Source: Caulobacteraceae bacterium (lineage in GTDB: Bacteria > Pseudomonadota > Alphaproteobacteria > Caulobacterales > Caulobacteraceae). Taken from it: 64,000 nt of DNA. Below are positions 8,617 to 17,681 of the stretch, in pieces (the stretch's first letter is position 1; each line of letters opens with the position of its first letter). A program made the translations under genes and the position numbers. The stretch lies in contig CANGCO010000002.1 in NCBI GenBank assembly GCA_947452365.1, positions 1 to 64,000 of the forward strand, read 5' to 3'. The notes under the pieces are model-generated. The model was given only the letters and a program-made list of their open reading frames with translations. It searched no databases and was not told where the DNA came from.

Positions 8617-9651
8617 CTAGACTTCCAGACGATAGACCCTGCGGGCTGTGCCACTAAAAAGCGCCGTCTTTTCATCGGCGGAATATCCGGCGGCTAAACG
8701 CTTAAAGGCATTCCACAGCACGTCATAAGAACAGGTGCCCCGATCCACCGGAAAATTGCTTTCAAACATACAGCGATCTGGACCGAACGCTTCAATACCG
8801 CTCTCGATATAGGGCTTCCAGTCGGCGGCCAGGGTCGCCGATGAGGCCGGGGGATTAGCCATAAAACTATCAAATCCGGCAAACGGCATGGCTAGGCCAC
8901 CGAGCTTGACGGAAACATTGGCAAGGCTTGCCAATGTTAAGATCGACTGGTGCCAGGCCTCAAAACGCGGCTGTCTTTGGCCCTGATAGGCCCCAATGCC
9001 CAACGGGGTGCCGACATGGTCTAGGATAATGGCTGTATCTGGAAAGGCACGGGCCAGATCGATTAAATCATCCAGTTGCGGCTCTAACAGCCAGGCATCA
9101 AAGGACAGGCCCCGGGGCGCTAGGTGTTTAAACCCTTCACGAAAGGCCTCGGAGCGATAAAGCCCGCTAGGGGTGCGGGCGAGGGGGCCTAAAACGGCCG
9201 AATCTAAGTCATACGAGGCACTGTGGCGAATGCCGCGAAACCGGCCGCCACCTGCGGCGATATGCGCGTCAAGCACGGCGGCGCAGCCATCGCCTTGGGA
9301 CAGATCCACATGCCCAACAATGCCCGCACAGGCCCGAACCGGACCATAGAGCCCACTGGCGCACATGGCCGCAATCCCATTGACAAATTCGGTCTCCCCG
9401 ACGGGTTTAAAGGTCGCTGGGCCGCCCGACCGGTACATAGAGCCGCATTCCAAATAGACCGTGGCCAGGACATTATGGCCGATGCGCATATCGGCCAAAA
9501 GCTCGTCGAGCAAATAGCGCGGTGATAGCTGTAACATACGCTCAAAAGCATGGCTGGGCTCAGGGATCTGGGCCAAGACCGGCGTGCGATCCCACAAATG
9601 GTGATGCGGATCAATAATCGGCAATTGCGGCTCTAGGATTGGCTCTTGCAT
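8617..9651 (-). CDS. Amidohydrolase-2 family metal-dependent hydrolase/lactonase
   Basis: A 344-aa TIM-barrel amidohydrolase (PF04909 type). The N-terminal metal-ligand strand IDPHHHLWD (about residues 11-19) is typical, as are the later ILDHVG segment and the closing FESNFPVD, where the Asp is the usual catalytic acid. This pattern is shared with 2-pyrone-4,6-dicarboxylate lactonases and sugar lactonases such as L-fucono-lactonase, so a lactone or amide substrate is likely but not specified. ATG 9651 is chosen over an upstream in-frame start at 9696 because the domain begins about ten residues later. A 19-bp palindrome lies 41 bases upstream of the start. Confidence 0.8.
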   Translation of the reverse strand: MQEPILEPQLPIIDPHHHLWDRTPVLAQIPEPSHAFERMLQLSPRYLLDELLADMRIGHNVLATVYLECGSMYRSGGPATFKPVGETEFVNGIAAMCASGLYGPVRACAGIVGHVDLSQGDGCAAVLDAHIAAGGGRFRGIRHSASYDLDSAVLGPLARTPSGLYRSEAFREGFKHLAPRGLSFDAWLLEPQLDDLIDLARAFPDTAIILDHVGTPLGIGAYQGQRQPRFEAWHQSILTLASLANVSVKLGGLAMPFAGFDSFMANPPASSATLAADWKPYIESGIEAFGPDRCMFESNFPVDRGTCSYDVLWNAFKRLAAGYSADEKTALFSGTARRVYRLEV

Positions 9652-9692
9652 GGCAGCACCCTTGTTCGCTCGGACGACACCGCAGCCGGTGA

Positions 9693-9711
9693 TCACAAAT
9701 TAAGATTGTGA
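9693..9711. promoter_or_regulatory. Perfect inverted repeat in a divergent promoter region
   Basis: TCACAA (9693-9698) and TTGTGA (9706-9711) form a perfect 6-bp inverted repeat with a 7-base AT-rich centre. It lies between the divergent amidohydrolase (start 9651) and FkbM methyltransferase (start 9784). The shape and location suit an operator for a dimeric repressor or activator. No regulator gene is adjacent. Confidence 0.42.
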
Positions 9712-9783
9712 GGTTCGACATATTTACTGGGCGCGTCAAGAAATCTGGATCCAAATCAGCAAAAACAGTGCTAACCAAATGAG

Positions 9784-10620
9784 ATGAGCAGAACCGCAAC
9801 AACCGTCATCCTTGGCTTTATTGATCTGGTAAACGCGCTGCAACCAGCGCGCCAGAGGGGCAAGACCGTCGCCAATCTGATGCAGGCGCTGGAAGGTCGC
9901 GGCGCGCGCGTCGTTGAAACGGCGCGAGGGCCGCTCAGGTTTCTAACCTCTCGCGGTCGGCACGTGGCCGGAGCGACCGACACATTTTTTGCTAATGAGC
10001 CTGAGACCCTAGACTGGATTGATGCGATCAAACCCGGCGAGGTCCTGTGGGATATTGGCGCGGCCTTTGGTCAATTTGCCCTCTATGCCGGCAAGGGCGG
10101 GGTTCGCGTAATTGCATTTGAACCCAAGGCCACCAGCTATGGCCTATTGGTCGAGCATGTCGCCCTCAATGGCCTTGGCGACCAGATCACCCCAATCTGT
10201 CTTGCCCTGTCGGACAAGAACGGCATGACCGGCCTACACTTGTCGGGTCTGGCCGCCGGTGAGGCGCTCAACACCCTGGTTGGCTCGAAAAATCAGTTTG
10301 GTGCGGTGCCAGACGGTTTTATCCAGCCGGTCTATGCGGCAACCATGGATGACGCACCGATCCTATACGGCCTGCCTGCGCCCGACCATATCAAGCTGGA
10401 TGTCGACGGTATCGAAGACTGGATCTTGCGCGGCGGGCCCAAGACCCTCAAGGGCGTCAAGAGCCTGATCATCGAGATTGAGGGCGAAATGCTGGCCCAA
10501 GCGGCCCAGTCGATTGACCCCCTTCTGGCCCAAGCGGGCCTCGTCGAAGACACAGCCATTCGCCAGCAAGGTTCCAAGCGCAACCGGCTTTTTCGTCGCC
10601 AGGGTGAAACCCTCGCCTGA
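9784..10620 (+). CDS. FkbM-family SAM-dependent methyltransferase
   Basis: A 278-aa protein with the FkbM methyltransferase domain. The SAM-binding glycine loop is LWDIGAAFGQFALY (about residues 88-101), followed by an acidic strand end VIAFEPKATSY. The late segment HIKLDVDGIEDWILRGG is the diagnostic KxDVxGxE-like motif of the family, and LIIEIEGE closes the fold. FkbM enzymes methylate hydroxyls of sugars or polyketides and are frequent in surface-polysaccharide regions. Here the neighbours are a hydrolase and a sugar kinase, so the acceptor is unknown. It converges on the ROK kinase gene with only 4 nt between stops. Confidence 0.85.
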   Translation: MSRTATTVILGFIDLVNALQPARQRGKTVANLMQALEGRGARVVETARGPLRFLTSRGRHVAGATDTFFANEPETLDWIDAIKPGEVLWDIGAAFGQFALYAGKGGVRVIAFEPKATSYGLLVEHVALNGLGDQITPICLALSDKNGMTGLHLSGLAAGEALNTLVGSKNQFGAVPDGFIQPVYAATMDDAPILYGLPAPDHIKLDVDGIEDWILRGGPKTLKGVKSLIIEIEGEMLAQAAQSIDPLLAQAGLVEDTAIRQQGSKRNRLFRRQGETLA

Positions 10621-10624
10621 AAGG

Positions 10625-11527
10625 TCATGGGCGCATATCCTTTTGTGCCGCGGACGATTGGGCAAGTGCAATGGCACCCATGATCCCCGCCTTGGCACCA
10701 AGGCCTGGCGCAACAAGATAGGATTTAAGCCTATCGGCGCTGTCTAGATCGGTCAGATAACCGCCTAAACGAACCTGCAAATGTTTGCGGGCGGCATCCA
10801 GAACCGGACGGTTTGATCCCACACCGCCCCCAATAATGATGCGCTCGGGCGCTGTGGTCAGGCTAAGGCTCATGGCCAATTGGCCAACATAATCGCCGAC
10901 CAGGTCCCAGAGCGGATCCTTGGCGTCGAGTGCTTCGGCTGGATGTCCAAGCCTTGCCGCCAAGGCAGGCCCAGCCACCAAGCCTTCTAGGCAATCCCCA
11001 TGAAATTGGCAAACCCCAGCAAAGGGGTCTAGGGCTGGATCGCGCCGAACCAATACGTGTCCAGCTTCGGGATGTAATTGCCCATGCACAGGGCGGCCAT
11101 TCGCAACAATGCCAATGCCGACGCCCGTGCCAATGGTCACATAGACATAATCACTTAGGCCCATTGCCGCGCCCCACAAACCCTCTGCCACAGCAGCGCC
11201 ATTGACGTCTGTGTCTAGGGCAATGGGAAGATCGAATCCGTTACACAGGCTGGTGATCAGATCGGCTCCAGCCCAGCCGGGCTTGGGGGTTTTGAGAACA
11301 TGACCCCAATCGGCCGCGCCGCGATCGAGCCGCACGGGGCCAAAACTGGCCATGCCGATTGCTTCAAATTGGCCGCTATGGGCATCGAGCACCGAGCGGA
11401 CCGCGGCTAGGGTATCGGCAGCATTGGTGGTCTCGATCCGCACCGGCGCGCTTAAATCGTCAGGGCCCGAGCCAAACGCGATCACCACCTTGGTGCCGCC
11501 TAATTCTATGCCTGCTACGCGTTTCAT
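10625..11527 (-). CDS. ROK-family sugar kinase (fructokinase-like)
   Basis: A 300-aa ROK kinase. The phosphate-binding loop is at the N-terminus (GIELGGTK, residues 5-12). The catalytic Asp lies in [14 protein letters not shown], and the ROK zinc signature appears as [19 protein letters not shown]. That form, with one His and Cys-rich spacing, is typical of Mak/fructokinase-type members rather than NagC-like repressors, and there is no N-terminal DNA-binding domain. It probably phosphorylates fructose or another hexose with ATP in the cytoplasm. ATG 11527 is chosen because the conserved domain starts there; a longer frame to 11638 adds 37 residues without family character. Its 5' side faces the acid phosphatase gene. 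Confidence 0.85.
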   Translation of the reverse strand: MKRVAGIELGGTKVVIAFGSGPDDLSAPVRIETTNAADTLAAVRSVLDAHSGQFEAIGMASFGPVRLDRGAADWGHVLKTPKPGWAGADLITSLCNGFDLPIALDTDVNGAAVAEGLWGAAMGLSDYVYVTIGTGVGIGIVANGRPVHGQLHPEAGHVLVRRDPALDPFAGVCQFHGDCLEGLVAGPALAARLGHPAEALDAKDPLWDLVGDYVGQLAMSLSLTTAPERIIIGGGVGSNRPVLDAARKHLQVRLGGYLTDLDSADRLKSYLVAPGLGAKAGIMGAIALAQSSAAQKDMRP

Positions 11528-11714
11528 GCCGCTTACAAGATCACGCCAAACAGCGACAAGGCAAGGGCTGGCCCGGCTAGCGCTTGTTCGCTCTAAAGAT
11601 CGGCTCAACCACCAAACCCTGTCAATGCGCGCGATCAAGCGCCTTTTATCCCGCCTCGGTCTTGCAATACTTGACCGCCTTCAGGCATGTATTTTGCAAA
11701 ATGGGGATTTCGCC

Positions 11715-12548
11715 TTGACCAGACCTGACCGTGCCAATCGACCCTTGCTGATCCTTGTTTTGGTTGCGACGAGTTGGCTGAATACGGGGTGTGCAACCGC
11801 ACAACAGGCGGTCAGCCTGGTTCCGTTTGTGCCCAAGCCCTATCTTGGCGAAAAGGCCTGGCCGGATGCCAGTCAGATCTTGCCAGAGCCGCCAGCCACA
11901 GAGTCCCAGCGTGAAGCCCAGGATCAGGCCTTATTCAAGGCTAGCCGCGCGCTTGAAGGCTCAGGGCGTTGGAAGCTGGCGCAAAATGATGTGCCGACGG
12001 CCCCTGCCGCCATGCTGGCCAATTTTCAATGTGCTGCAGGGCTTGAACTGACGCCGCAATCGGCGCCCAAACTCACGGCCATGCTCGGCCGGGTCGGCAT
12101 GGATTCGGCCTTTCAAGTGGCCGCAGTCAAGAATGTCTATAAGCGCAAACGGCCCTATCTAATCAATGATGGCCCGATCTGCGTGGCGCGTTCCGCGTCG
12201 CTCGATGCCAGTCCGGACTATCCTTCTGGCCATGCCACCTGGGGCTGGGCGATTGGGCTTGTACTGGCTGAGCTTATGCCCGACCGGGCAACCGCGATCT
12301 TGGCGCGTGCACGGGCCTATGGCGAAAGCCGAGCCGTGTGCGGTGTGCACTCTTCAAGTGCAGTAGAGGCCGGCCGCACCAATGGCGCGGCGCTGATTGC
12401 GGCCCTCCACGGCCACCAAGACTTCCGAACCGATATGGAACATGCCCGCGCCGAACTACAAGGTCTGCGCATGTCGCCCAAACCGCTCACCGCCGATTGC
12501 GCGGCAGAGAGCGCCCTAGTGTCGCAGCCCCTCTATCCGGGCTTTTGA
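11715..12548 (+). CDS. Class A-like acid phosphatase (PAP2 superfamily), lipoprotein signal
   Basis: A roughly 277-aa exported phosphatase. A hydrophobic signal ends in a lipobox-like LNTGC, so the protein is probably a lipoprotein. Phosphatase motifs are in order: KRKRPYL, PSGHATWGW and SRAVCGVHSSSAVEAGR. In the third motif the position normally held by Asp (S-R-x5-H-x3-D) is Ala. I believe some alphaproteobacterial relatives share this, so it does not by itself mean loss of activity. Start choice is uncertain: TTG 11715 has GGGGAT upstream and gives a compact signal peptide, while ATG 11625 is in frame but lacks a ribosome-binding site and adds 30 residues. It converges with the P450 gene. 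Confidence 0.78.
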   Translation: MTRPDRANRPLLILVLVATSWLNTGCATAQQAVSLVPFVPKPYLGEKAWPDASQILPEPPATESQREAQDQALFKASRALEGSGRWKLAQNDVPTAPAAMLANFQCAAGLELTPQSAPKLTAMLGRVGMDSAFQVAAVKNVYKRKRPYLINDGPICVARSASLDASPDYPSGHATWGWAIGLVLAELMPDRATAILARARAYGESRAVCGVHSSSAVEAGRTNGAALIAALHGHQDFRTDMEHARAELQGLRMSPKPLTADCAAESALVSQPLYPGF

Positions 12549-12555
12549 GCGATCC

Positions 12556-13812
12556 TCAAGCCTTGGCGGTCAAGCGCACGGGTAGGTCCGTATAGCCAAG
12601 CACGAAATTATTGGCCAAGCGCACCGGCTCACCGACCACTTCAATATGTTCAAAGCGAGCCATGATTTCCTCCCACAGTATGCGCAACTGCATCTCGGCG
12701 ACGCGATTGCCCATACAGCGATGGATACCAAAGCCAAACGACAAGTGTTGGCGGGCCCTTTCGCGGTCAATGATGAACTGGTCAGGCTGATCGATCACGG
12801 TCTCGTCACGATTGCCCGAGACATACCACATCACCACCCGGTCACCCTTGCGCATCTGTTTGCCCTGAAACTCGATGTCTTCGGTACAGGTGCGGCGCAT
12901 ATGGGCTAATGGCGTTTGCCAGCGGATGATTTCGGAAACCATATTGGGGATTAAGGACGGGTCCGCCTTGAGCTTTGCATATTGCTCAGGGAAATCATGC
13001 ATGGCCAGCACGCCGCCCGAGATCGAATTGCGCGTGGTGTCGTTGCCGCCAACAATCAGCAAGATCAGGTTACCCAAGAACTCCATCGGATCATTGACCA
13101 TGTCCTTGGTGTCGGGATTGTGGGCCAAGAGTGAGATGAAATCGAATTTTGGCGGCTCGGCGGCGCGCTGGTGCCAAAGATTGACAAAATAGGCTAGGCA
13201 CTCGTGCAGCACTTTTTCGCGGTGCGCCATATCAACCGCGACACCGACCGTTTCGGAGGTCGTAACCACATCGGACCAATAGGGCAAAAGACGCCGATCT
13301 TCCCAAGGGAAGTCAAACAAGGTGGCCAGCATCTGGGTCGTCAACTCGATCGAGACCCGGTCGACCCAGTTAAACGTCTCATTGAGGGGCAGGCTATCGA
13401 GTATGGCGCCGGCCCGCTCACGGATCAGGACTTCGAGGTCTTGCAGACGGCTAGGCGAGACAGCCGGCGTCGCGGCCTTGCGCTGCACATCATGCTTGGG
13501 CGGGTCCATGGCGATGAAGTTGGATGGGGAAAATCCGGGAGGATTATCTCCAATGACAATGTCACGATCAGACGAGAACACCTTGTGATTAGTGTCTACG
13601 GCCATAATGTCATGAAATTTGGTGATCGACCAATAGGGCCCAAACATGCTGTCGGGCGTGTAATGGACGGGAGATTCTTGGCGTAGGCGCCGGAAATATT
13701 CCAGATGCGCCCCGCTTTGGAACAACTCAGCCCGACTTGGGTCGAGGGTTTCGAGCGGCAGGGCCCAAGGATCATTCAGCCCGGCCTGCTTTAGCGGTGA
13801 ATTGCCGTCCAT
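12556..13812 (-). CDS. Cytochrome P450, CYP153-like alkane/fatty acid hydroxylase
   Basis: A 418-aa soluble bacterial P450. The haem loop is HLSFGFGIHRCMGNR, with the thiolate Cys at residue 366. The ExxR helix is visible as SEIIRWQTPL, and the oxygen-binding I helix reads LIVGGNDTTRNSISGG. The combination GGNDTTRNS plus PLAHMRRT is characteristic of the CYP153 family, which terminally hydroxylates medium-chain alkanes, cyclic alkanes and fatty acids using a ferredoxin and a ferredoxin reductase. Neither redox partner is encoded next to it. It lies 99 nt downstream of a fatty acid desaturase in the same direction, so a role in lipid or hydrocarbon modification is plausible. Substrate range is inferred from the family. 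Confidence 0.9.
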   Translation of the reverse strand: MDGNSPLKQAGLNDPWALPLETLDPSRAELFQSGAHLEYFRRLRQESPVHYTPDSMFGPYWSITKFHDIMAVDTNHKVFSSDRDIVIGDNPPGFSPSNFIAMDPPKHDVQRKAATPAVSPSRLQDLEVLIRERAGAILDSLPLNETFNWVDRVSIELTTQMLATLFDFPWEDRRLLPYWSDVVTTSETVGVAVDMAHREKVLHECLAYFVNLWHQRAAEPPKFDFISLLAHNPDTKDMVNDPMEFLGNLILLIVGGNDTTRNSISGGVLAMHDFPEQYAKLKADPSLIPNMVSEIIRWQTPLAHMRRTCTEDIEFQGKQMRKGDRVVMWYVSGNRDETVIDQPDQFIIDRERARQHLSFGFGIHRCMGNRVAEMQLRILWEEIMARFEHIEVVGEPVRLANNFVLGYTDLPVRLTAKA

Positions 13813-13911
13813 CTTGCACTCCCGTTCCTTGCCTTCTGTATTCGAGGCTTGGATGCAGTGCAGGACCGGAAGGCCAGATTGTCAACTGGTTTTGCGCAGT
13901 GACGCTTGCGT

Positions 13912-14805
13912 CTAGAGCCCTTCAATCGGACAATTACGGGCCTCGAGTACAGGCCGCAGCGCATAAAACGCCGCAGGCGTCTTCATCAGGGGTATGCGCG
14001 GGTGCAGATGGTGGATGACATGGAACTGCATACCCATTGAGCCAATATTGCCCACCAGACTGCGAAAGCCGCGTGTGTCACGATAGCGACCGGTTTCCAG
14101 TGCCGGATGATGCGGGGCCCAGCTGAGATAAAATCCGATATAGGTCGCGGCAATATGCCGGGGCAACCACCAGATCAGGGCCGCTTCCAGGGCGTGACCC
14201 GTGAGGGCGCAGGCAAACAATACCGCCAGATAGGTGAGTTGCAGGCCGAGGGCCTCAAGCATGGCAAGCCGAGCCTGGGGCGTGCCCAGCCTTTGCAAGG
14301 TTGTGGCATAGGATGTTTGGGCCTGACCGCCCGGTTGACGATTGCGAAGGCTGCCAACCAAAAAGGCCCAGGCCGACGCGGCGCGGGTATGAATATCGGG
14401 GTCAAGCTCGGAATGATTAGTATGCTTATGGTGTTCCAGATGGGTCAGCTTGAGCATACGATAGGGCAGGACCAGCGGCAGGGTCGAGACATGTCCAACC
14501 AGCTCATTTAGCCAACGCAGCGGCTCGCCGGGTCGGCCGATTATGTCGTGCTGTGCCTCGTGCGAGGGCAGATAGCTGAGCATGACGTTTAGGGTCGCAA
14601 TCGGAAACGCCGCCCATAGCGGCAGATGGCCAAACAAGACCAGCGGCCAAAGCGATAGCCAGACGACCAGATTACAAAGCCCCCAAGCGACGGAGCCCCA
14701 GGGCACCATACCGCTAAACTGGCGCGCAATCTCGCTCTCCAGCCGCATCAGGTCTTGGCTGGACAGTGTCTTTAGGGTCACCGGATCAAGGGCGGGCGCG
14801 GTCAT
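13912..14805 (-). CDS. Membrane fatty acid desaturase-family protein
   Basis: A 297-aa integral membrane di-iron desaturase or hydroxylase. The three histidine boxes are complete: HEAQHD, HLEHHKHTN and HVIHHLHP, with pairs of hydrophobic segments before and after the second box. Carotenoid ketolases and hydroxylases share this fold, so the exact substrate is open. ATG 14805 is chosen since it overlaps the stop of the small upstream membrane-protein gene by 4 nt (ATGA), implying translational coupling. The upstream in-frame extension lies inside that gene. The CYP153-like P450 follows 99 nt downstream on the same strand. Confidence 0.83.
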   Translation of the reverse strand: MTAPALDPVTLKTLSSQDLMRLESEIARQFSGMVPWGSVAWGLCNLVVWLSLWPLVLFGHLPLWAAFPIATLNVMLSYLPSHEAQHDIIGRPGEPLRWLNELVGHVSTLPLVLPYRMLKLTHLEHHKHTNHSELDPDIHTRAASAWAFLVGSLRNRQPGGQAQTSYATTLQRLGTPQARLAMLEALGLQLTYLAVLFACALTGHALEAALIWWLPRHIAATYIGFYLSWAPHHPALETGRYRDTRGFRSLVGNIGSMGMQFHVIHHLHPRIPLMKTPAAFYALRPVLEARNCPIEGL

Positions 14806-14993
14806 TGGGCGGGGGTCTTCCAAATCGCATAAACACCCCAAGAGCCGCCAATCAGAAGGCCGAGAATCAAAGACCAGGGCGAGCCCGCAGGATTGAGGCC
14901 AAAATGCTTGATCATTTGGTCAATCAAGGGCGCGATAAAGCCGATGCCAAACAAAAAAGGCATGTTGCGCATCAATGAGCCGATAAACTTCAT
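14802..14993 (-). CDS. Small membrane protein coupled to the desaturase (63 aa)
   Basis: A 63-residue protein with two hydrophobic segments (around FLFGIGFIAPLI and SLILGLLIGGSWGVYAIW) and a basic N-terminus (MKFIGSLMRN). Its stop overlaps the desaturase start by 4 nt, which strongly supports it as a real gene translated together with the enzyme. I do not recognise a family. A role as an accessory subunit or stabiliser of the membrane desaturase is a reasonable guess from position only. The Met at 14993 is preferred over 15029 because the first 12 residues of the longer form have no clear purpose. Confidence 0.65.
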   Translation of the reverse strand: MKFIGSLMRNMPFLFGIGFIAPLIDQMIKHFGLNPAGSPWSLILGLLIGGSWGVYAIWKTPAQ

Positions 14994-15183
14994 CCCCACA
15001 GCCCTCGACCCAGCCGATCTTGCGGCCAAAATCCAAAATTACCTGACGCGGGCGTCATTTTCAATGGGCAAGGACCGCCACGCATTTGCCAAGCTTGTAT
15101 TGAACTCGCGGTCGGGCTTGGTCATGGTGGCTCAAGGGCCTAATGCCCCGCCCCGGCTCACCTTCATCACAAGAGGCCCTATT

Positions 15184-16842
15184 GTGCGCAAAGCCCTGAT
15201 CGTTCTGGCCGCCTTGGCCAGCTGCCTTACCCCCGCTGTCGCGATATGCGCGCAACCGGCCGATACACTGATCTGGGGCGGGCCGGTTTATACGGCCGAG
15301 GATACGACTCCAAAGGTCGAGGCCGTCGCCGTCACCAATGGCAAGATCAGCTATGCCGGGACCAGGGCAGGGGCCGAGTCCCTGCGCGGGCCCAAGACCC
15401 AGATTATCGAACTTAAGGGCGCGGCCCTATTTCCCGGCTTTACCGACAGCCACGTGCACCTCAGCGGCATTGGCGAGCGTGAACTGACCTTGAATCTGGA
15501 GGGGTCGGGCTCAGCGGCAGAGGTTGTGGCCCGGCTCAAGGCCTGGATGGCGACCCTTGCCCCCGGCGAAATAGTGGTCGGGCGGGGCTGGATCGAGACC
15601 GGCTGGCCCGAAAAGCGGTTTTTGAGCGCGGCGGATCTTGATGCGGTCTCGCCGAATAATCCGGTCCTGATGGAACGCGCCGATGGCCATGCCATTGTCG
15701 CCAATAGCTTGGCCCTGAAACAGGCTGGGCTTGACGCCAATACTAAGGCCCCATTTGGCGGCGCGATCTTGAAAAATGATCAAGGCCAATTGACCGGCAT
15801 GCTGGTTGATAATGCCATGAGCCTGGCCACAAGCCTTATTCCGGCCAAGACCGAAGCCTTTCGCATTAAGGCGCTCAAGACCGGCATGGCCGTCGAGACC
15901 GCCTATGGCTGGACCGGCGTGCATTTTATGAGCGCGCCTTGGGCCGATGTCGAGGCGCTGGAAGCCCTGGCCAAGGCCGGTCAAGCGCCCTTGCGGGTCT
16001 ATGCGGCGGTGGATCGCGACGATGCCGATAGGTTGTTTGCCTCTGGCCCTCGCAGCGTCGCCGATGGCCGCGTCGTTACGCGTATGCTTAAACTTTATGC
16101 CGATGGCGCGCTCGGCTCGCGTGGGGCGGCCCTGTTTGCGCCCTATAGTGACAAGCCTGAAACCAGCGGCCTGATGCTGCTGACGCCTGAAGATACCCGG
16201 CCCATTCTTGCCCATGCGGTCAAGGCCGGTTTACAGGTCGGCACTCATGCGATTGGCGACCGGGGCAATGCCACTGTGCTGGACCTCTATGCCGAAGCCC
16301 TGCCCAAGACAGGCCCTAGCCTGCGCTGGCGGATCGAGCACGCCCAGCACATCCGCCCGATCGATATTCCGCGCCTTGCTAAGCTTGGGGTTATTGCCTC
16401 CATGCAGCCTAGCCACGCTATTGGCGATCTGCATTTTGCACCAGACCGCTTGGGCCTTGAGCGTTTGAAAGGGGCCTATGCCTGGAACAGCCTGACCCAG
16501 TCAGGCGCAATTGTTGCAGGCGGGTCTGATTCCCCTGTAGAGCGCGGCGCGCCCTTAATCGAGTTTTATGCCGCCGTCGCGCGCAAGGATCTTAAAGGCC
16601 TTTCTGGGCCAGGTTGGCACCCTGAAGAGGCGGTGTCGCGCCGCGATGCCTTGCGCCTATTTACGGTGAATGCCGCCTATGCACGGTTCGAGGAAAAGGC
16701 CTTGGGCACAATTTCGGTCGGTAAGCGTGCGGATTTGACGGCATTTAGTATCGATATCATGACCGTGCCCGAGGCTGAGATTCTCAAAGGCCATGCCGTC
16801 CTGACCATGGTCGATGGGCAGGTGGTGTATCAGGCGCCCTAG
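15184..16842 (+). CDS. Exported Amidohydrolase-3 family protein (YtcJ-like)
   Basis: A 552-aa metal-dependent amidohydrolase of the PF07969 type. The signal peptide (RKALIVLAALASCLTPAVA) is followed by DTLIWGGPVYT, where the small beta domain begins. The metal strand is FPGFTDSHVHLSG, and later metal-site segments are GTHAIGDRG, IEHAQH and GSDSPVE. Together they give the full set of His and Asp ligands. The GTG at 15184 is chosen because it starts the signal peptide and has AAGAGG about 8 nt upstream. Members of this family are often annotated as exoenzyme regulatory proteins or N-substituted formamide deformylases, but the natural substrate here is unknown. It converges with the DUF1993 gene, with a strong hairpin between. 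Confidence 0.82.
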   Translation: MRKALIVLAALASCLTPAVAICAQPADTLIWGGPVYTAEDTTPKVEAVAVTNGKISYAGTRAGAESLRGPKTQIIELKGAALFPGFTDSHVHLSGIGERELTLNLEGSGSAAEVVARLKAWMATLAPGEIVVGRGWIETGWPEKRFLSAADLDAVSPNNPVLMERADGHAIVANSLALKQAGLDANTKAPFGGAILKNDQGQLTGMLVDNAMSLATSLIPAKTEAFRIKALKTGMAVETAYGWTGVHFMSAPWADVEALEALAKAGQAPLRVYAAVDRDDADRLFASGPRSVADGRVVTRMLKLYADGALGSRGAALFAPYSDKPETSGLMLLTPEDTRPILAHAVKAGLQVGTHAIGDRGNATVLDLYAEALPKTGPSLRWRIEHAQHIRPIDIPRLAKLGVIASMQPSHAIGDLHFAPDRLGLERLKGAYAWNSLTQSGAIVAGGSDSPVERGAPLIEFYAAVARKDLKGLSGPGWHPEEAVSRRDALRLFTVNAAYARFEEKALGTISVGKRADLTAFSIDIMTVPEAEILKGHAVLTMVDGQVVYQAP

Positions 16843-16946
16843 GCCTCAGGCCTGTTGACCATTGAGCGCGCATGACAACGACGTGGCGCGGCCTTGATAG
16901 GCCGCCAAAGGACTTTATCCCCTAATAGGTATTATGGGCAAAGCGA

Positions 16947-16977
16947 CGCGGGGCAGGTCATGGATGTCGGCCCCGCG
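16947..16977. terminator. GC-rich hairpin between convergent genes
   Basis: A perfect 8-bp stem, CGCGGGGC (16947-16954) and GCCCCGCG (16970-16977), with a 15-nt loop, lies between the convergent amidohydrolase (ends 16842) and DUF1993 gene (ends 16994). It is symmetric and so could end transcription from both sides, but it lacks a clean T run. Confidence 0.45.
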
Positions 16978-16993
16978 CCAACCCTGAAGCGGC

Positions 16994-17500
16994 CTAAACG
17001 AGGCCCAAAAAGTCCTTCTTGCCGATCTCGACGCCATTGTGGCGCAGGATGTCAAAGGCTGTGGTCAGGTGAAAATAGAAGTTTGGCATGGCCTGTTCGA
17101 GCAAATAGGCGCGGCCCTTGACAATGCTGGTTTCGCCGCGGCGCACGAGGGTAATATCCTTGTCCTCCGAACCGTCGATCTGGGCCGCGCTAAAGCCCTC
17201 TGCAATGGCAAGGGTCTTTTCTACCCGGGCAATTAGTTCGGAAAAACTAGTCTCCGTATCCGCAAAAACGGTCAGGTCTACCCCCGCCAACCTTGCCGTA
17301 CAGCCCTTGGCAAAATCGGTGCACAGATGGATCTGACGATTAAATGGCAACATGTCCGGATAGAGACGTGCCTGAATAAGGGCGGATGGGTCAATATTGC
17401 GCGCCTCGCAATGGGCGTTCGCCTTTTTCAGGATCCCGACCAAGGCCCGCAGACCTTGCGCAAAAACCGGCGCGGACGCCTGATACATGGAAATTTGCAT
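16994..17500 (-). CDS. DUF1993 family protein
   Basis: A 168-aa protein matching the DUF1993 pattern, a DinB-like four-helix bundle. The first residues MQISMYQASAPVF, the mid segment LYPDMLPFNRQIH and the end FYFHLTTAFDILRHNGVEIGKKDFLG are all typical. Members may bind a metal through scattered His residues (FNRQIHLCTD and FYFHLTTA here), but no reaction is established. The ATG at 17500 starts the conserved region; the in-frame extension to 17611 is not convincing. It is divergent from the isovaleryl-CoA dehydrogenase gene, with about 180 bases in between. Confidence 0.8.
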   Translation of the reverse strand: MQISMYQASAPVFAQGLRALVGILKKANAHCEARNIDPSALIQARLYPDMLPFNRQIHLCTDFAKGCTARLAGVDLTVFADTETSFSELIARVEKTLAIAEGFSAAQIDGSEDKDITLVRRGETSIVKGRAYLLEQAMPNFYFHLTTAFDILRHNGVEIGKKDFLGLV

Positions 17501-17681
17501 ACGAAGTCCTCGCTCGGCTTTGATTAAGCTGGGCCAAACTCTAGTGGTCTGAACGCACCTTGTCGCCGAAAAGCTTGGGTCGCTGCCTTTGGGTTTCACC
17601 AAAAGCCTCAATTTATTCGTCCTTGCGCTCTCGCATTAGGGTATGAGATTCCAAAACCATGACCAGCGTGAGGAAAGCCAG

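Noticed and set aside
15511-16215. A 234-codon antisense frame inside the exported amidohydrolase gene.
   Set aside because: High-GC shadow frame of a gene with clear catalytic motifs on the other strand.
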